In this document: positions 1-9,322 of the stretch, one piece after another
Numbering within the stretch: the first letter of the stretch is position 1
How the letters are laid out: each line of letters starts with the position of its first letter
Source: CAYLMG01 sp964493425
GTDB lineage: Bacteria; Planctomycetota; Phycisphaerae; Sedimentisphaerales; Anaerobacaceae
Assembly (NCBI GenBank): GCA_964493425.1
Contig: CAZBMW010000003.1
Coordinates: 62,001-126,000, forward strand
Reading direction: 5' to 3'
DNA: 64,000 nt
Program-made: the position numbers and the translations under genes
Notes under the pieces: generated by a model
Databases searched by the model: none
What the model was told of the DNA's origin: nothing
What the model saw: only the letters and a program-made list of their open reading frames with translations

Positions 1-280
1 CGATTACCTGCCCGTTATCCTCGTCACCAAGACAATTTAAGATGTGCTTGATTGATACGGAATTTGGCTTTTGGCCTATCGGGCTGACACCTGAATCGTA
101 AAGGGCCTCGAGGTCGGCCTCCACAACAAAAGCTTCTACCAGAATTCTTGCATTCTGGTATTGCTCTGCGAGGCTTTTAACGTTGCCGGTATCACCTTTT
201 TCATCCGCTCCGCCGAAAAGTAACGGCGCCAGCAGGGCTAACATAATAAAAGTTAAGATACATTTGGAAAACTTTGTCAT
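1..280 (-). CDS. Secreted protein of unknown function, N-terminal part (cut by window edge)
   Basis: The frame is open from ATG at 280 to the window edge, giving 93 codons; the C-terminus lies outside. Residues 1-25 look like a signal peptide: a lysine-containing start MTKFSK, then a hydrophobic run ending LLFGGA. The mature part begins DEKGDTGN and contains NARILVEAFVVEAD, which faintly recalls the LVEAxIVEV strand of secretins, but too little is visible to assign a family. AAGGAG lies 7 bases before the ATG. It is transcribed away from the lipid A operon end at 402, so it may be separate or a last cistron. Confidence 0.6.
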   Translation of the reverse strand, partial: MTKFSKCILTFIMLALLAPLLFGGADEKGDTGNVKSLAEQYQNARILVEAFVVEADLEALYDSGVSPIGQKPNSVSIKHILNCLGDEDNGQVI

Positions 281-303
281 GATTGGTCTCCTTGAATTTT
301 CTT

Positions 304-333
304 ATTATGTGGGCCCGTTTTCTTAACAGACAA
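304..333 (-). promoter_or_regulatory. Candidate sigma-70 promoter for the partial secreted protein
   Basis: Minus strand TTGTCT (328-333), 18-base spacer, CATAAT (304-309), about 25 bases upstream of the start codon at 280. Four of six and five of six consensus matches. Position is sensible, but AT-rich sequence gives chance hits. Confidence 0.4.
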
Positions 334-401
334 ATAAGAACGGATTAAGTTCCGAAAAAAATTGGAAATTTTTTAAGATGGCTGAAATCGATACCGGCGA
401 T

Positions 402-1406
402 TTATTCCCACTTATGCTGGCTCATTGACTCGAGGATCATTTCTGCACACTGCATAGCCGCCAGTGCTTCTTCGGCGCTTACCTCCGGTGCGGTTGTTCT
501 GCCAGCTGCGGCTTTGAGGAAAGAATCCTGTTCGAGCCGTAACGGTTCTTTGTCGTCGATGTCGAGCTTTTCAATCTTCAGCAAAGACGTCCAGTCTGTT
601 GTGAGCAGACCAAATTTGCCTTTTTTCTTTAGCTCTCTGATTTTTTTGACCACGTCGATATTCTCGGCAGCTTTGATAATAGTGCCCGTTTTCTTGAAGT
701 AATCCAGGCTCAGATACGCCTGCTTGCTGAATACCCTTACCTTCCTTTCGGTTTTCAGCGCCAATCTTGAAGCGGTAATGTTTGCGATGCAGCCGTTCTC
801 AAAAACAATCCGTGCGTTGCATATATCCTCAGCCTCGTCAATTACGTTAACGCCCACCGCATTGACTTCTTTTACTTTGCTTCTCGCCAGTGAGAGAATG
901 ATATCTATATCGTGAATCATCACATCGAGCACGACGCCGATATCTGTTGAGCGAAAAGGATATGGGCTGATGCGGGTGGACTCGATGAATTTCGGCTCGA
1001 TATCGAGCCGCTTTATCGCCTGCACAACCGGGTTGCAGCGTTCCGAATGTCCGACTGCTACCACACAGTTTTTTTCTTTTGCCAGTTCAGCGATTTGTTC
1101 ACCTTCTTCAACGCTCGCCGCGAGTGGTTTTTCTATCAGAACCGGTATCGAGTTTCCAATGAAAAGCTTTGCAAGCTCAAAATGCGCTATTGTAGGTGTT
1201 GCTATGGTTACGGCGTCGACCTTATCTAAAATTTCGGCAGGCTCCTTGAAAGCTGAGCATTTGTATTTTTTAGCAAGTTTCTTTGCCTTTTTGTAATCGG
1301 TATCAATTATTGCGGTTAGTTTGCTTTGTGCCAGGGACGCGTAAACTTTCGCGTGAATCTGTCCCATTTTGCCTGCGCCTATGACGGCGGTGCGTAATTT
1401 GTCCAT
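402..1406 (-). CDS. Gfo/Idh/MocA oxidoreductase, GnnA-like (possible UDP-GlcNAc 3-dehydrogenase)
   Basis: 334 residues, normal length for the family. The N-terminus has the Rossmann motif GAGKMG (residues 11-16), then the conserved EKP lysine motif (LIEKPLA, near 90) and GHSERCNP, close to the GHxERFNP motif of oxidoreductases linked to UDP-N-acetylglucosamine. DVMIHDIDIIL is also typical. It is the last gene of the lpx operon, 33 bases after lpxA. In Acidithiobacillus and Leptospira, GnnA in the lpx neighbourhood oxidises the 3-OH of UDP-GlcNAc so that GnnB can aminate it, giving lipid A with amide-linked chains. No GnnB aminotransferase is visible here, so the substrate is inferred from context. 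Confidence 0.8.
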   Translation of the reverse strand: MDKLRTAVIGAGKMGQIHAKVYASLAQSKLTAIIDTDYKKAKKLAKKYKCSAFKEPAEILDKVDAVTIATPTIAHFELAKLFIGNSIPVLIEKPLAASVEEGEQIAELAKEKNCVVAVGHSERCNPVVQAIKRLDIEPKFIESTRISPYPFRSTDIGVVLDVMIHDIDIILSLARSKVKEVNAVGVNVIDEAEDICNARIVFENGCIANITASRLALKTERKVRVFSKQAYLSLDYFKKTGTIIKAAENIDVVKKIRELKKKGKFGLLTTDWTSLLKIEKLDIDDKEPLRLEQDSFLKAAAGRTTAPEVSAEEALAAMQCAEMILESMSQHKWE

Positions 1407-1439
1407 AGTATCTTCTGCTATTAAAAGGATTTGCTCTTT

Positions 1440-2270
1440 TTAATCTCTGAACAGTTCGAGATATCTGCCGAAACGGTGCTTGCTGCTTTTTATTATTGCA
1501 TCGACCATTGCCCGGACGTTTTCGTCGAGATTATCTTCAGCGGCAAGCTCCTTGGCGTTTTCCAGCAAAGGCCTGCCGTTTCGGTATAGTTTTTTGTATG
1601 CGCCGCAGATATTTTCCTGCTGCTCTTCATTTAGTCCTGCCCTTTTCAGGCCGCGTTTGTTAATGCCTCGCACGAGTGGTGGATAGTGCCCGCTGACGAT
1701 AACAAAAGGCGGAATATCGTGGTTAATACCAGCCAGTCCCGCAGCGTAGCACCATTTCCCGACGGTGATAAACTGATGGAGCAATACCATTCCGCTGAAC
1801 CAGACGCCGGTCTCAATCTTGCAATGCCCGCTTATCTGAGAAAAATTACTCAGCACAAGGTTGTCCTCGAGAATACAATCATGTCCGATATGCACGCCTA
1901 CCATAATTAAGTTATTATTTCCTATTGTTGTGGATTTATCTGCGTGCATACTCGGGTGAATGGTTACCTGCTCACGTATGGTGTTTCCGTCACCTATGAT
2001 AATGCTGCCGAAAGTGTCTTCCGGATTTGAACCGAGAATCTGCGGCGGGCCTCCTATCGAGCAGTAAGGGTGTAAGTGATTGTTCCTGCCGATGCTGACG
2101 TTTTTGCCGATGTAAACATTCGCTATAAGAACACTGTCGGCTCCAACAGAACAACCGTTTTCGATAACGCAGTTCGGGCCGATTTTGACACCTTCGGCGA
2201 GTTGCACATTATTTGCTACTACCGAACTCGGATGTACTGTGATTTTCCGTTCAGCCTGTATTTTTCCCAC
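1440..2270 (-). CDS. lpxA: Acyl-ACP--UDP-N-acetylglucosamine O-acyltransferase LpxA
   Basis: 276 residues. Most of the protein is hexapeptide repeats of the left-handed beta-helix. IREQVTIHPS corresponds to the active-site region IRESVTIHRGT of E. coli LpxA, and GVHIGHDC carries the catalytic histidine. The C-terminal helical part (GLKRAGLNEEQ... AYKKLYRNGR) matches the LpxA tail. It performs the first lipid A step in the cytoplasm, transferring a 3-hydroxyacyl chain from ACP to the sugar nucleotide. The start is GTG at 2270, with GGAG 12 bases upstream. It sits 39 bases after lpxC-fabZ and before the GnnA-like gene. The HRGT to HPSM change near the active site might bear on acceptor choice. 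Confidence 0.95.
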   Translation of the reverse strand: MGKIQAERKITVHPSSVVANNVQLAEGVKIGPNCVIENGCSVGADSVLIANVYIGKNVSIGRNNHLHPYCSIGGPPQILGSNPEDTFGSIIIGDGNTIREQVTIHPSMHADKSTTIGNNNLIMVGVHIGHDCILEDNLVLSNFSQISGHCKIETGVWFSGMVLLHQFITVGKWCYAAGLAGINHDIPPFVIVSGHYPPLVRGINKRGLKRAGLNEEQQENICGAYKKLYRNGRPLLENAKELAAEDNLDENVRAMVDAIIKSSKHRFGRYLELFRD

Positions 2271-2309
2271 CGTTTTATTTTTCTCCTTATTTTTTGATTG
2301 ACAACTTTT

Positions 2310-3620
2310 TCATACTTTCTCATTATCGACGAGCATAAATTTAATCTCCGCCTCGGCGACAAGTACGTTGCCGACCATTGCCCTGCATTTGCATTGAGCG
2401 GTTCTTTTTCTTGACCGCAGAGTTTCTGCCGTCAGGATAAGCTGGTCGCCCGGCACAACAGTCTTGCGCAGTTTTACACCGTCCATTCCGAGTATAACAG
2501 CAAGTTTTCCGGTATGTTCGAGTGTCTGGGCAAACAGTAACCCGGATACCTGGGCCATCGCTTCGACGATTAGGACACCTGGCATAATAGGAGTGCCGGG
2601 AAAGTGCCCTTGGAAGAACTGCTCGTTGAAGCTGACGTTTTTTATTGCTTTTATACGCTTATCCCCTTCGATTTCGACCACTTTATCGACGAGCAGGAAC
2701 GGAAACCTGTGGGGCAGGATTTTTGCAATCTGTCGGATATCGAGGATCGCATCGGTTCCGGTTTTGCGGATTCTTTCTGTTGCTTCAGCCGCTTCAAACA
2801 ATTTTCTTACGAGCCGTTGGTTAAGGGAATGTCCGCTTTTATAGGCTACTATTCTTCCCTTCAGAGCCCTTCCAACGAGGGCGAGGTCACCGAGCAAGTC
2901 GACTATTTTGTGTCTGACGCATTCGTTCGGATAGTTGAAGCTGTTTTTGATAGGACCGTCCGAGCTTATTACAAGGATATCCTTCGGGCCGAGATGTGTG
3001 CCCATTCCCTTGGCCTGAAATTGTTTCGCTTCGGCCTCAAGCAAAAACGTCCTGGCGGGTGCAAGGTTTTTTTCAAAACCCTCAGGCGTGATTCGGCAGG
3101 AGAAAATTTGTCTGCCAATACCGGTATGGCCGCTGTAATCAAGGTCGTAAGTGATATTTAAGCCGTCATCGGCGTACGGCAGAGCGTATATCGAAGCGTC
3201 GCCGTCGTTTATCGAGACAAGCTCACTGATAGTGAATTCCTTTCGATTTGCTGGCTGCTCAATCAGACCCGCCTTCTTTAGCACCTTGTAATATTCCTCA
3301 CTGCTGCAGGTAGGGTCAGGCATCTCCGGGCCGTCGACCTCCACAATCAGATTATCAATCTCGAGTGCGTTTATGGCTGCCATACAGTGTTCTACCGTAT
3401 CGATGGAAACTGAACCTTTTTTTATCGTGGTGCGCCTGCTTTGTTCGGCGATGTTTGTTGCTATGGCTTTGACCTGCACCGGCTGTGGCAGGTCGGTGCG
3501 TATAAAGACTATCCCGGAGTCTTCAGGGCCGGGACGGAAAACAGCCTTTGCATCCTGGCTGCAGAAAAGGCCTTTGCCGGAGAGCTTTGCTTCAGTCTTT
3601 ATTGTTTTTTGATGCTTCAA
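2310..3620 (-). CDS. lpxC-fabZ: Bifunctional LpxC deacetylase / FabZ dehydratase fusion
   Basis: About 436 residues from the chosen start. Residues 1 to about 275 are LpxC, the zinc deacetylase that commits UDP-acyl-GlcNAc to lipid A. The metal-site motifs are TVEHCMAA, VRHKIVDLLGD and KSGHSLNQ. After a short linker, the last 150 residues are FabZ, the hot-dog dehydratase of fatty acid synthesis, with LPHRFPFLLVDKV and GHFPGTPIMPGVLIVEAMAQ. The fusion is known in Bacteroidetes and some other phyla. I chose TTG at 3620, giving MKHQKTIKTEAKLSG, because GAGAGGGTGG lies just upstream and LpxC proteins begin at this point; the longer frame to 3659 also starts with TTG but lacks a ribosome site. 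The start overlaps the end of lpxD by 29 bases. Confidence 0.95.
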   Translation of the reverse strand: MKHQKTIKTEAKLSGKGLFCSQDAKAVFRPGPEDSGIVFIRTDLPQPVQVKAIATNIAEQSRRTTIKKGSVSIDTVEHCMAAINALEIDNLIVEVDGPEMPDPTCSSEEYYKVLKKAGLIEQPANRKEFTISELVSINDGDASIYALPYADDGLNITYDLDYSGHTGIGRQIFSCRITPEGFEKNLAPARTFLLEAEAKQFQAKGMGTHLGPKDILVISSDGPIKNSFNYPNECVRHKIVDLLGDLALVGRALKGRIVAYKSGHSLNQRLVRKLFEAAEATERIRKTGTDAILDIRQIAKILPHRFPFLLVDKVVEIEGDKRIKAIKNVSFNEQFFQGHFPGTPIMPGVLIVEAMAQVSGLLFAQTLEHTGKLAVILGMDGVKLRKTVVPGDQLILTAETLRSRKRTAQCKCRAMVGNVLVAEAEIKFMLVDNEKV

Positions 3621-4632
3621 GTTTATCCACCCTCTCGCCAAGCTGACGTAACTGCTCAAACAATTTTGGCAGACGTTGTGTTAAACCTATGATTTTTAAG
3701 GCACTTTTTACTTCTGTTGCCGGCGTGCCTACGACTTTCTGGCCGGCTGATATATTGCGATTGACACCGGAGCGTGCTCCGATCATGGCGCCGTCTCCAA
3801 TTTCAATATTATCTACCATACCGGCCTGTCCGCCAAGCACAGCACCGTTGCCAATCGTGCAGCTGCCTGCGATACCGACCTGTGCAACAATCAAACAGCA
3901 CTTACCAATTTTTACGTTGTGAGCGATTTGCACAAGGTTATCGATTTTTGTTCCTGCCCCGATTATGGTATTGCCGAATTTTGCCCTGTCAACGCAGCAA
4001 TTCGCTCCGATTTCGACACAATCTTCGATTACAACGCCGCCGTTATGCGGTATCAGTTTGTGTTCGCCGTTGATAAAGGCATAACCGAAACCTGTTGAAC
4101 CTATTGTTGTGTTTGCCTGAATGATAACATTGTTTCCTATCGTGCAATTATAGTAGATGACTGCATTGCTGTCGATTCGGCAGTTTTTACCTATCTTTGA
4201 GTTTTGTCCTATCTTGCAGCCGGCAGCGATTATCGTGTTTTCGCCGATTTTTACACCACTGTCGATAAGAACACCCGGTCCGATAGAAACATCAGCGCCG
4301 ATTTGTGCATCCTCTGCTATTGTAGCGGAAGGGTCGATTCCTTTAGCAGGGACATTTAATTTTGGAGCAAAAATGTTCAGACTTTTTATCAAAGCGCCAT
4401 TAACATCTTTAACAATCAATTGCGCAATACTAGCGCCTTCGATGCGCTTCTGGACAATGGCAGCTGCGGCATTTGAGCTGGCGAGTTTTGCTGTATGCGT
4501 GCTATTGGTGGCAAATGTAACGTCATTTTCACCTGCTGACTCTATGGGTGCTACCGCACTGATACTTTTTTTACCGTCCCCTGCCAGCTCAGCGCCGAGC
4601 TGTTCGGCTAATTGTGAAATCGTCAATTCCAT
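3592..4632 (-). CDS. lpxD: UDP-3-O-acylglucosamine N-acyltransferase LpxD
   Basis: 346 residues. The N-terminal 100 residues form the uridine-binding domain (ISQLAEQLGAELAGDG, then VAPIESAGENDVTF). Hexapeptide repeats follow from about residue 100 to 310, with the catalytic histidine in VQIAHNVKIGKCC. The last 40 residues form a helix rich in charged residues. It adds the amide-linked 3-hydroxyacyl chain in the third step of lipid A synthesis. The order lpxD, lpxC-fabZ, lpxA with overlap or short gaps points to one transcript. The upstream neighbour ompH is 42 bases away. Confidence 0.95.
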   Translation of the reverse strand: MELTISQLAEQLGAELAGDGKKSISAVAPIESAGENDVTFATNSTHTAKLASSNAAAAIVQKRIEGASIAQLIVKDVNGALIKSLNIFAPKLNVPAKGIDPSATIAEDAQIGADVSIGPGVLIDSGVKIGENTIIAAGCKIGQNSKIGKNCRIDSNAVIYYNCTIGNNVIIQANTTIGSTGFGYAFINGEHKLIPHNGGVVIEDCVEIGANCCVDRAKFGNTIIGAGTKIDNLVQIAHNVKIGKCCLIVAQVGIAGSCTIGNGAVLGGQAGMVDNIEIGDGAMIGARSGVNRNISAGQKVVGTPATEVKSALKIIGLTQRLPKLFEQLRQLGERVDKLEASKNNKD

Positions 4633-4674
4633 TACAGCTTCTCGTAAGATAAGTGGATTCGTATTATTTCAGAA

Positions 4675-5274
4675 TTAATTGTCACCCATTGCATCCACAC
4701 GAGCCATAACTTCATTTGTTATATCGATGCAGCCCTCGCTGTATAGCAGCTTATTTGTTCTGATTACGAGCATAAGCTCGTTGGCGCTATCGACCGGAAA
4801 CTCCGGTTCATCTTTCTCGAATACGATATCCAACTCCATTTGTTTTGCCACTTCGGTTGTTTGTAGCAGGATATCCTTATAAATCTGTTCAGTCCACTGC
4901 TGGTCTTTTGCTGCGAGCTTCTGTTCATAGTAGTCCTGTTTCAGCGGCAGCGTTGATCTTTTCTGGGCCAGTTCTTTTGCCAGCTCGAGGTAATCTTCTG
5001 TGCCTCTTTTTCTTGTCTCCAGGCCGGCCTCGGCTGCTTTGATTTCCGCGCTGAGCTGTTGAAGTTCCTGGATGATTTGTTCCTGCTCGAGCTCGGCCTC
5101 TTTTCTGTATTTTTCATTTCTTTTGCAGCCCTGAAAGATTTTACGCATGCTGACTACTCCGATTTTCCGAACTACCTTTTCTCCTTTGCTTGGTTGCGCA
5201 TCGCCGCTTTTGTAGCCAACAAATAAAACGATTACGCCCATCAAGCAACTCAGAACAAGTAACTTAATTTTCAT
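4675..5274 (-). CDS. OmpH/Skp-family periplasmic chaperone
   Basis: 199 residues. It starts with a clear signal peptide (MKIKLLVLSCLMGVIVLFVG). The mature protein opens with IGVVSMRKIFQGCKRNEKY, the usual Skp start, followed by a long charged helical section (about residues 60-130, rich in E, K, Q) that would form the tentacle coiled coils. Skp holds unfolded outer-membrane proteins in the periplasm and delivers them to BamA, which is the gene just upstream (74 bases). AAAGGG lies before the ATG. The bamA-skp-lpxD order is the same as in many Gram-negative bacteria. Confidence 0.88.
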   Translation of the reverse strand: MKIKLLVLSCLMGVIVLFVGYKSGDAQPSKGEKVVRKIGVVSMRKIFQGCKRNEKYRKEAELEQEQIIQELQQLSAEIKAAEAGLETRKRGTEDYLELAKELAQKRSTLPLKQDYYEQKLAAKDQQWTEQIYKDILLQTTEVAKQMELDIVFEKDEPEFPVDSANELMLVIRTNKLLYSEGCIDITNEVMARVDAMGDN

Positions 5275-5348
5275 AAATGACCCTTTCCTGATTTTTGTTT
5301 CGGGTTGGATTTAATATACGCATTTCCACTTATATGTATCTAAAGCAA

Positions 5349-7772
5349 TTAAAACAGCCTGCCGATGGAGAAACTAAATACCTGCGTTTCGTCGTCGCCG
5401 TCTTTCAAAAGTGGTGTGGCAAGTTCAAATCTCATCGGTACCTGGCCGAACCACTGGGGAATTAGTATCTGTATGCCTGTACCGACTGAAGCGCGGGGGC
5501 CGCCGGTATCAATCATACCCGAATCGACGAAGAACAGTGCTGAGAAATTATCGCCCGCAAGTGGGACAATGAGTTCAGCATTGGCAAGTACTATCCAGTC
5601 ACTGCCTATGGGGTCTTTTTTCTTCCTTCCCGGTATAGGCACACCATTTGCCGTTGTAGGTCTGCCTCTCGTGCTTACACCTCTATAGTCGAAGCCTCTT
5701 ATTCCGTAGTAAGTCCCGGAGCCGCCGGCGTAGAATTTTTCGAAGGGCGGTGCGTCACCTATTATAGTTGCTCCGTAGAGCTTGGTTGTGAGAATGGTTT
5801 TGCGCTCAGCTAAATCCTCGTGAATGGTCCGGAATTTCTGATAAAAGCCGCTTAATTTCCCGAATGTATGGTCGCCCGCCGCCTGTTCATAGCTAACATC
5901 AAGGATGTGACCTGTCGTGGGATTGAATCGGTCATCCGTCAGGTCTCTGCTGATGCCGAGCCGAATTGCGGTAATAAGATTCTTACCTTTTACGTCTCTT
6001 ATCTCTTTCGGTGCATCCGTGTCAATGCTGCCGATATCTATGTTCTCGAATCTGAAGCTCAGGCTCCTTCGCCAGCGGTTCTTATAGCGTTTTTCGAAGC
6101 CTAAAAAGCCTTTGAGTCTTTCTTCATCGTAGGACTCTTGTCCTCTTTCCCAGTTCGAGCCGGCCAGATCTAAAGATATGGGCTTATCTTTCAGGTAAGG
6201 CTCGGTGAAGCTGATTGAGTACTGGCTGACCTCGGTTCCGGGTTCGAGTGCGATTCTCAAGCGCTGCCCTGCGCCCTTGAAGGCCTTACCGGTTATGAAT
6301 TCACGGAAGCTCTTCGGTCTGTTTTTGGTGTCGAAGTTTCTTTCATCGAAGATTAATTGGCCTATGGCGCCCATGTCAGCAGAGATGCCGGCGCCTGCCA
6401 TAACCATACCGGTTTTGCCCTCAACGATTGTAACCAGGGCATCTTTCTGGTCCGGTTTTGCCGATTCAGACGGTATGATGGTGGCCGATTCGGTATACGC
6501 ATTGGACTTTACCATTTTTTCAAGATAGCCCGTGCCGTCTCCACGCGCTATATCAGCATTGTAGAAATTGCCCGGTGTGAAGTCATATTCGTCGAGTATT
6601 CGGCGGATGACTCTGTCTTGCGTTTGCTCGTTGCCTGTAATATCAACCTGGCCGATTCGGAAACGTCGACCTTCGTTTATTATAAATCCCGCATCAACTT
6701 TATCCTCTGCGATGAACTTGATGTCCTGCTCAACGGTTGCGTCGATGAAACCGCTTTCACGATATAATTTATTTAGCTGCTTGACGTCGGAGTTGCCCTT
6801 TAGCTTATTGAACACTTTTCCCTGCTGTGTTTTAAGCTCTGAAAGCAGTTGCTCATCGTCGAATTGCTTGTTTCCGGTGAGGCTGATTTTATCGACTGCA
6901 TAAGCGGCGCCTTCATTGATTATATAGGTAAGCTCAACCCTGCTTTTATCGGCATTGAATTTTTCTTCGACATTGATGGAGACATTCAAAAAACCCCTTT
7001 TATAGTAAGCGTTCTGGAGGTTTGTGACGGCTTTTTCGACATGCTCTTTGACATAGTACACTGACCAGAACATAAATCTTTTTTTCTTTAACTTGGATAC
7101 CTTTTTAAGCTCCTTCAGACTTATCTGCTTGTTGCCTGTGTAATTTATCGATGCGATTTTAACTCGATTGCCCTCATTTATCATATAAACTACTTTGCCC
7201 TTTGACAGTTCTTGCATATCGAGCCCTACGGTGGCGAAGGCAAAGCCTTTGTTATGGTAGTGCTCAAGGATTTTGTTTCGACCAGTCTCGGCCACAATCG
7301 GGTCGAGAAAGTCCGCCTTTTTGAAGTCGAGTTTTTTGCGCAGCGTCCCCGCCTTATATTTTTCATTCCCGATAAATTCGATGCTCCTGACGATGTTTCG
7401 CTCTACTACGGCGAAGATAAGCCTGACCTGGCCGTCGACGACACTTGTGTTGTACCAGCCTCGCTGTATGCCGGGTAATTCGGTAATGCGTTTGACGTCC
7501 TCAGCCGCTGTTTGCGGGTCAAAAAGGTCACCGGCTCTGCTGCGAACCTTTGCTAAAATTTCGCTTCGTTCAACGTTTCTATTTCCGGCTGTCTCAATAC
7601 TGCCGATGCGAAGACCGCTGAGCTGTTCGTCAGAAGCTTGTTCACCGCAAAGACAAATACCGGAGAATAAAAGCAGCACAATCCAGCAGGAAAACAAAAA
7701 ATTCTCGCCTTTGTTAGCTGCTAGCCTCATAAGGTAACTCCTTTTTGACCTCGGGTATGCGAATTTATCCAT
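5349..7772 (-). CDS. bamA: Outer membrane protein assembly factor BamA
   Basis: 807 residues from ATG 7772. After a signal peptide come five POTRA repeats (about residues 50-430, recognisable by the repeating I-x-V-x-G-N pattern: IEFIGNEKY, INYTGNKQ, ISLTGNKQF, VDITGNEQT), then the Omp85 beta-barrel to the C-terminal FSFSIGRLF, which ends in phenylalanine as barrel proteins do. FYAGGSGTYYGIRGFDYRG matches the conserved RGF loop. Two starts are possible: ATG 7772 with AGGAG 8 bases upstream, and ATG 7730 with AAGGAG 7 bases upstream; the second gives a more usual signal peptide (MRLAANKGENFLF). It lies 11 bases after dnaB. Confidence 0.95.
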   Translation of the reverse strand: MDKFAYPRSKRSYLMRLAANKGENFLFSCWIVLLLFSGICLCGEQASDEQLSGLRIGSIETAGNRNVERSEILAKVRSRAGDLFDPQTAAEDVKRITELPGIQRGWYNTSVVDGQVRLIFAVVERNIVRSIEFIGNEKYKAGTLRKKLDFKKADFLDPIVAETGRNKILEHYHNKGFAFATVGLDMQELSKGKVVYMINEGNRVKIASINYTGNKQISLKELKKVSKLKKKRFMFWSVYYVKEHVEKAVTNLQNAYYKRGFLNVSINVEEKFNADKSRVELTYIINEGAAYAVDKISLTGNKQFDDEQLLSELKTQQGKVFNKLKGNSDVKQLNKLYRESGFIDATVEQDIKFIAEDKVDAGFIINEGRRFRIGQVDITGNEQTQDRVIRRILDEYDFTPGNFYNADIARGDGTGYLEKMVKSNAYTESATIIPSESAKPDQKDALVTIVEGKTGMVMAGAGISADMGAIGQLIFDERNFDTKNRPKSFREFITGKAFKGAGQRLRIALEPGTEVSQYSISFTEPYLKDKPISLDLAGSNWERGQESYDEERLKGFLGFEKRYKNRWRRSLSFRFENIDIGSIDTDAPKEIRDVKGKNLITAIRLGISRDLTDDRFNPTTGHILDVSYEQAAGDHTFGKLSGFYQKFRTIHEDLAERKTILTTKLYGATIIGDAPPFEKFYAGGSGTYYGIRGFDYRGVSTRGRPTTANGVPIPGRKKKDPIGSDWIVLANAELIVPLAGDNFSALFFVDSGMIDTGGPRASVGTGIQILIPQWFGQVPMRFELATPLLKDGDDETQVFSFSIGRLF

Positions 7773-7783
7773 TAAATTTTCTC

Positions 7784-9256
7784 CTAAAAGGGAACGGTCT
7801 GTTGAGAGCTCTCAAATTCTGCAGCAGGCTCTTCTGTATGAGAAGCGTTTTCGAACCGCGTGTATTTTTCCAGGAATCTGAGTTCGACTACTCCTATCGG
7901 GCCGTTTCGCTGTTTGGCTATAATCAATTCTGCCGTATTATTTGGTATGTATTCTTTCTCAGTTGTGTCATCTCTTTTACTTTTAATAGATTCCCTTTGG
8001 TGGTAATAATCTTCACGATGAAGCAGCATCACTACATCGGCGTCCTGCTCGATGCTTCCGCTTTCTCGCAAATCACTCATTCTTGGCCGGTGGTCTTCTC
8101 TGCCTTCAGGGGCTCTATTGAGCTGGCTTAGTACCACTACGGGTATATTTAGCTCCCGTGCCAGTGATTTGAGGTACCTTGAAATCGTTGATATCTCTTG
8201 TTGACGTGATTCTATCCTAGTGCCGAGGTGCATCAGTTGCAGGTAATCGACAATAATGCACTGCACATTATGCTGACTTTTCAGCCTTCTTGCTTTTGCG
8301 CGAAGCTGAAGCGGCGTCATAGCTGAATTATCATCTATATATATCATCGATTCGCTCAGTAGCCCGCAGGCCTCGACGAGCTTCTCGTAGTTTTCCGTGC
8401 TCAGCAGTCCTTTTCTGACTGATTGCAATTCGACTTTGCTGTAGCTGCATAAAAATCTTTCTGCTAACTGCTGCTTGCCCATCTCGAGTGAGAAAATTGC
8501 AACCGGAATTTTACTTATAGCGCCGATATGTTCCGCGATGTTCAACGCAAGTGTGGTCTTGCCCATACTGGGTCTGCCTGCAATGATAATCATCTCTCCG
8601 GGCTGCAAACCGCAGGTCTTGTCGTCAAGCTCATAATAGCCGCTCGCAAGGCCGGTAACGTGTTTGCCCTCACGCTTGTCTATCAATTCGTATGCTCGAA
8701 CAACTAGGTCTTTTATAGCTTCTGCAGAGTCCGTTATCTTCTGGTCCGTAATAGCAAAGATTTTTCGTTCAGCCTCGTCAAGCTTTTCATCAGGCTCACC
8801 GCCCAGCTCGTATGCTTCGTTGATGATTTCACTTGCAGCGCTAATCATCTCCCGCAGTAGCATCTTGTCTTTGACGATATTTATGTAGTATTCTATGTTT
8901 GCCGACGAGGGAACGGACTCCATAATTTTTCCCAGGTATTCCGCACCGCCGACCTCGTCGAGCTGTTTGCGTTTTTTAAGCTCGTCACGCAGCAGGACTC
9001 CATCGATTACACCGCCTCTGTTTTTTTCATATAGACCTATGATAGCCTCGAATATCATTTGATGTTCGACGCGATTAAAGGCCTTGCTGCTTAAGTGCTC
9101 GACAACTTCGCTGATGCATTTATTGTCGGTTATCATTGAACCCAGCACTGCAGCTTCTGCCTCAAGCGATTCGGGCATAATTCGATTAGATAATGTTGTT
9201 AAGCTGTTCGCCCTTTGCGAAGTTTTGTCGGGGCTGTTTTTTGTTTTTACGGCCAT
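7784..9256 (-). CDS. dnaB: Replicative DNA helicase DnaB
   Basis: 490 residues, normal for DnaB. The N-terminal domain (about 20-170, IMPESLEAEAAVLGSM) is the primase-binding part. The RecA-like domain has Walker A GRPSMGKTT, Walker B CIIVDYLQLM, and the motif SDLRESGSIEQDADVV near the end. It unwinds DNA at the replication fork as a hexamer. It is the first gene of the operon that continues into bamA and the lpx genes, with a strong promoter about 70 bases upstream. The C-terminal 30 residues (HTEEPAAEFESS) are a poorly conserved acidic tail. TGAGG precedes the ATG. Confidence 0.96.
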   Translation of the reverse strand: MAVKTKNSPDKTSQRANSLTTLSNRIMPESLEAEAAVLGSMITDNKCISEVVEHLSSKAFNRVEHQMIFEAIIGLYEKNRGGVIDGVLLRDELKKRKQLDEVGGAEYLGKIMESVPSSANIEYYINIVKDKMLLREMISAASEIINEAYELGGEPDEKLDEAERKIFAITDQKITDSAEAIKDLVVRAYELIDKREGKHVTGLASGYYELDDKTCGLQPGEMIIIAGRPSMGKTTLALNIAEHIGAISKIPVAIFSLEMGKQQLAERFLCSYSKVELQSVRKGLLSTENYEKLVEACGLLSESMIYIDDNSAMTPLQLRAKARRLKSQHNVQCIIVDYLQLMHLGTRIESRQQEISTISRYLKSLARELNIPVVVLSQLNRAPEGREDHRPRMSDLRESGSIEQDADVVMLLHREDYYHQRESIKSKRDDTTEKEYIPNNTAELIIAKQRNGPIGVVELRFLEKYTRFENASHTEEPAAEFESSQQTVPF

Positions 9257-9322
9257 TAATGCCTCAGTTAATAAATATTAGGTTAAGCTCACGCCGCTTT
9301 TGATTTATCAATTAAGCTCAGT

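Noticed and set aside
3621..3659. Longer start of lpxC-fabZ at TTG 3659
   Set aside because: No ribosome site and no family counterpart for the extra 13 residues.
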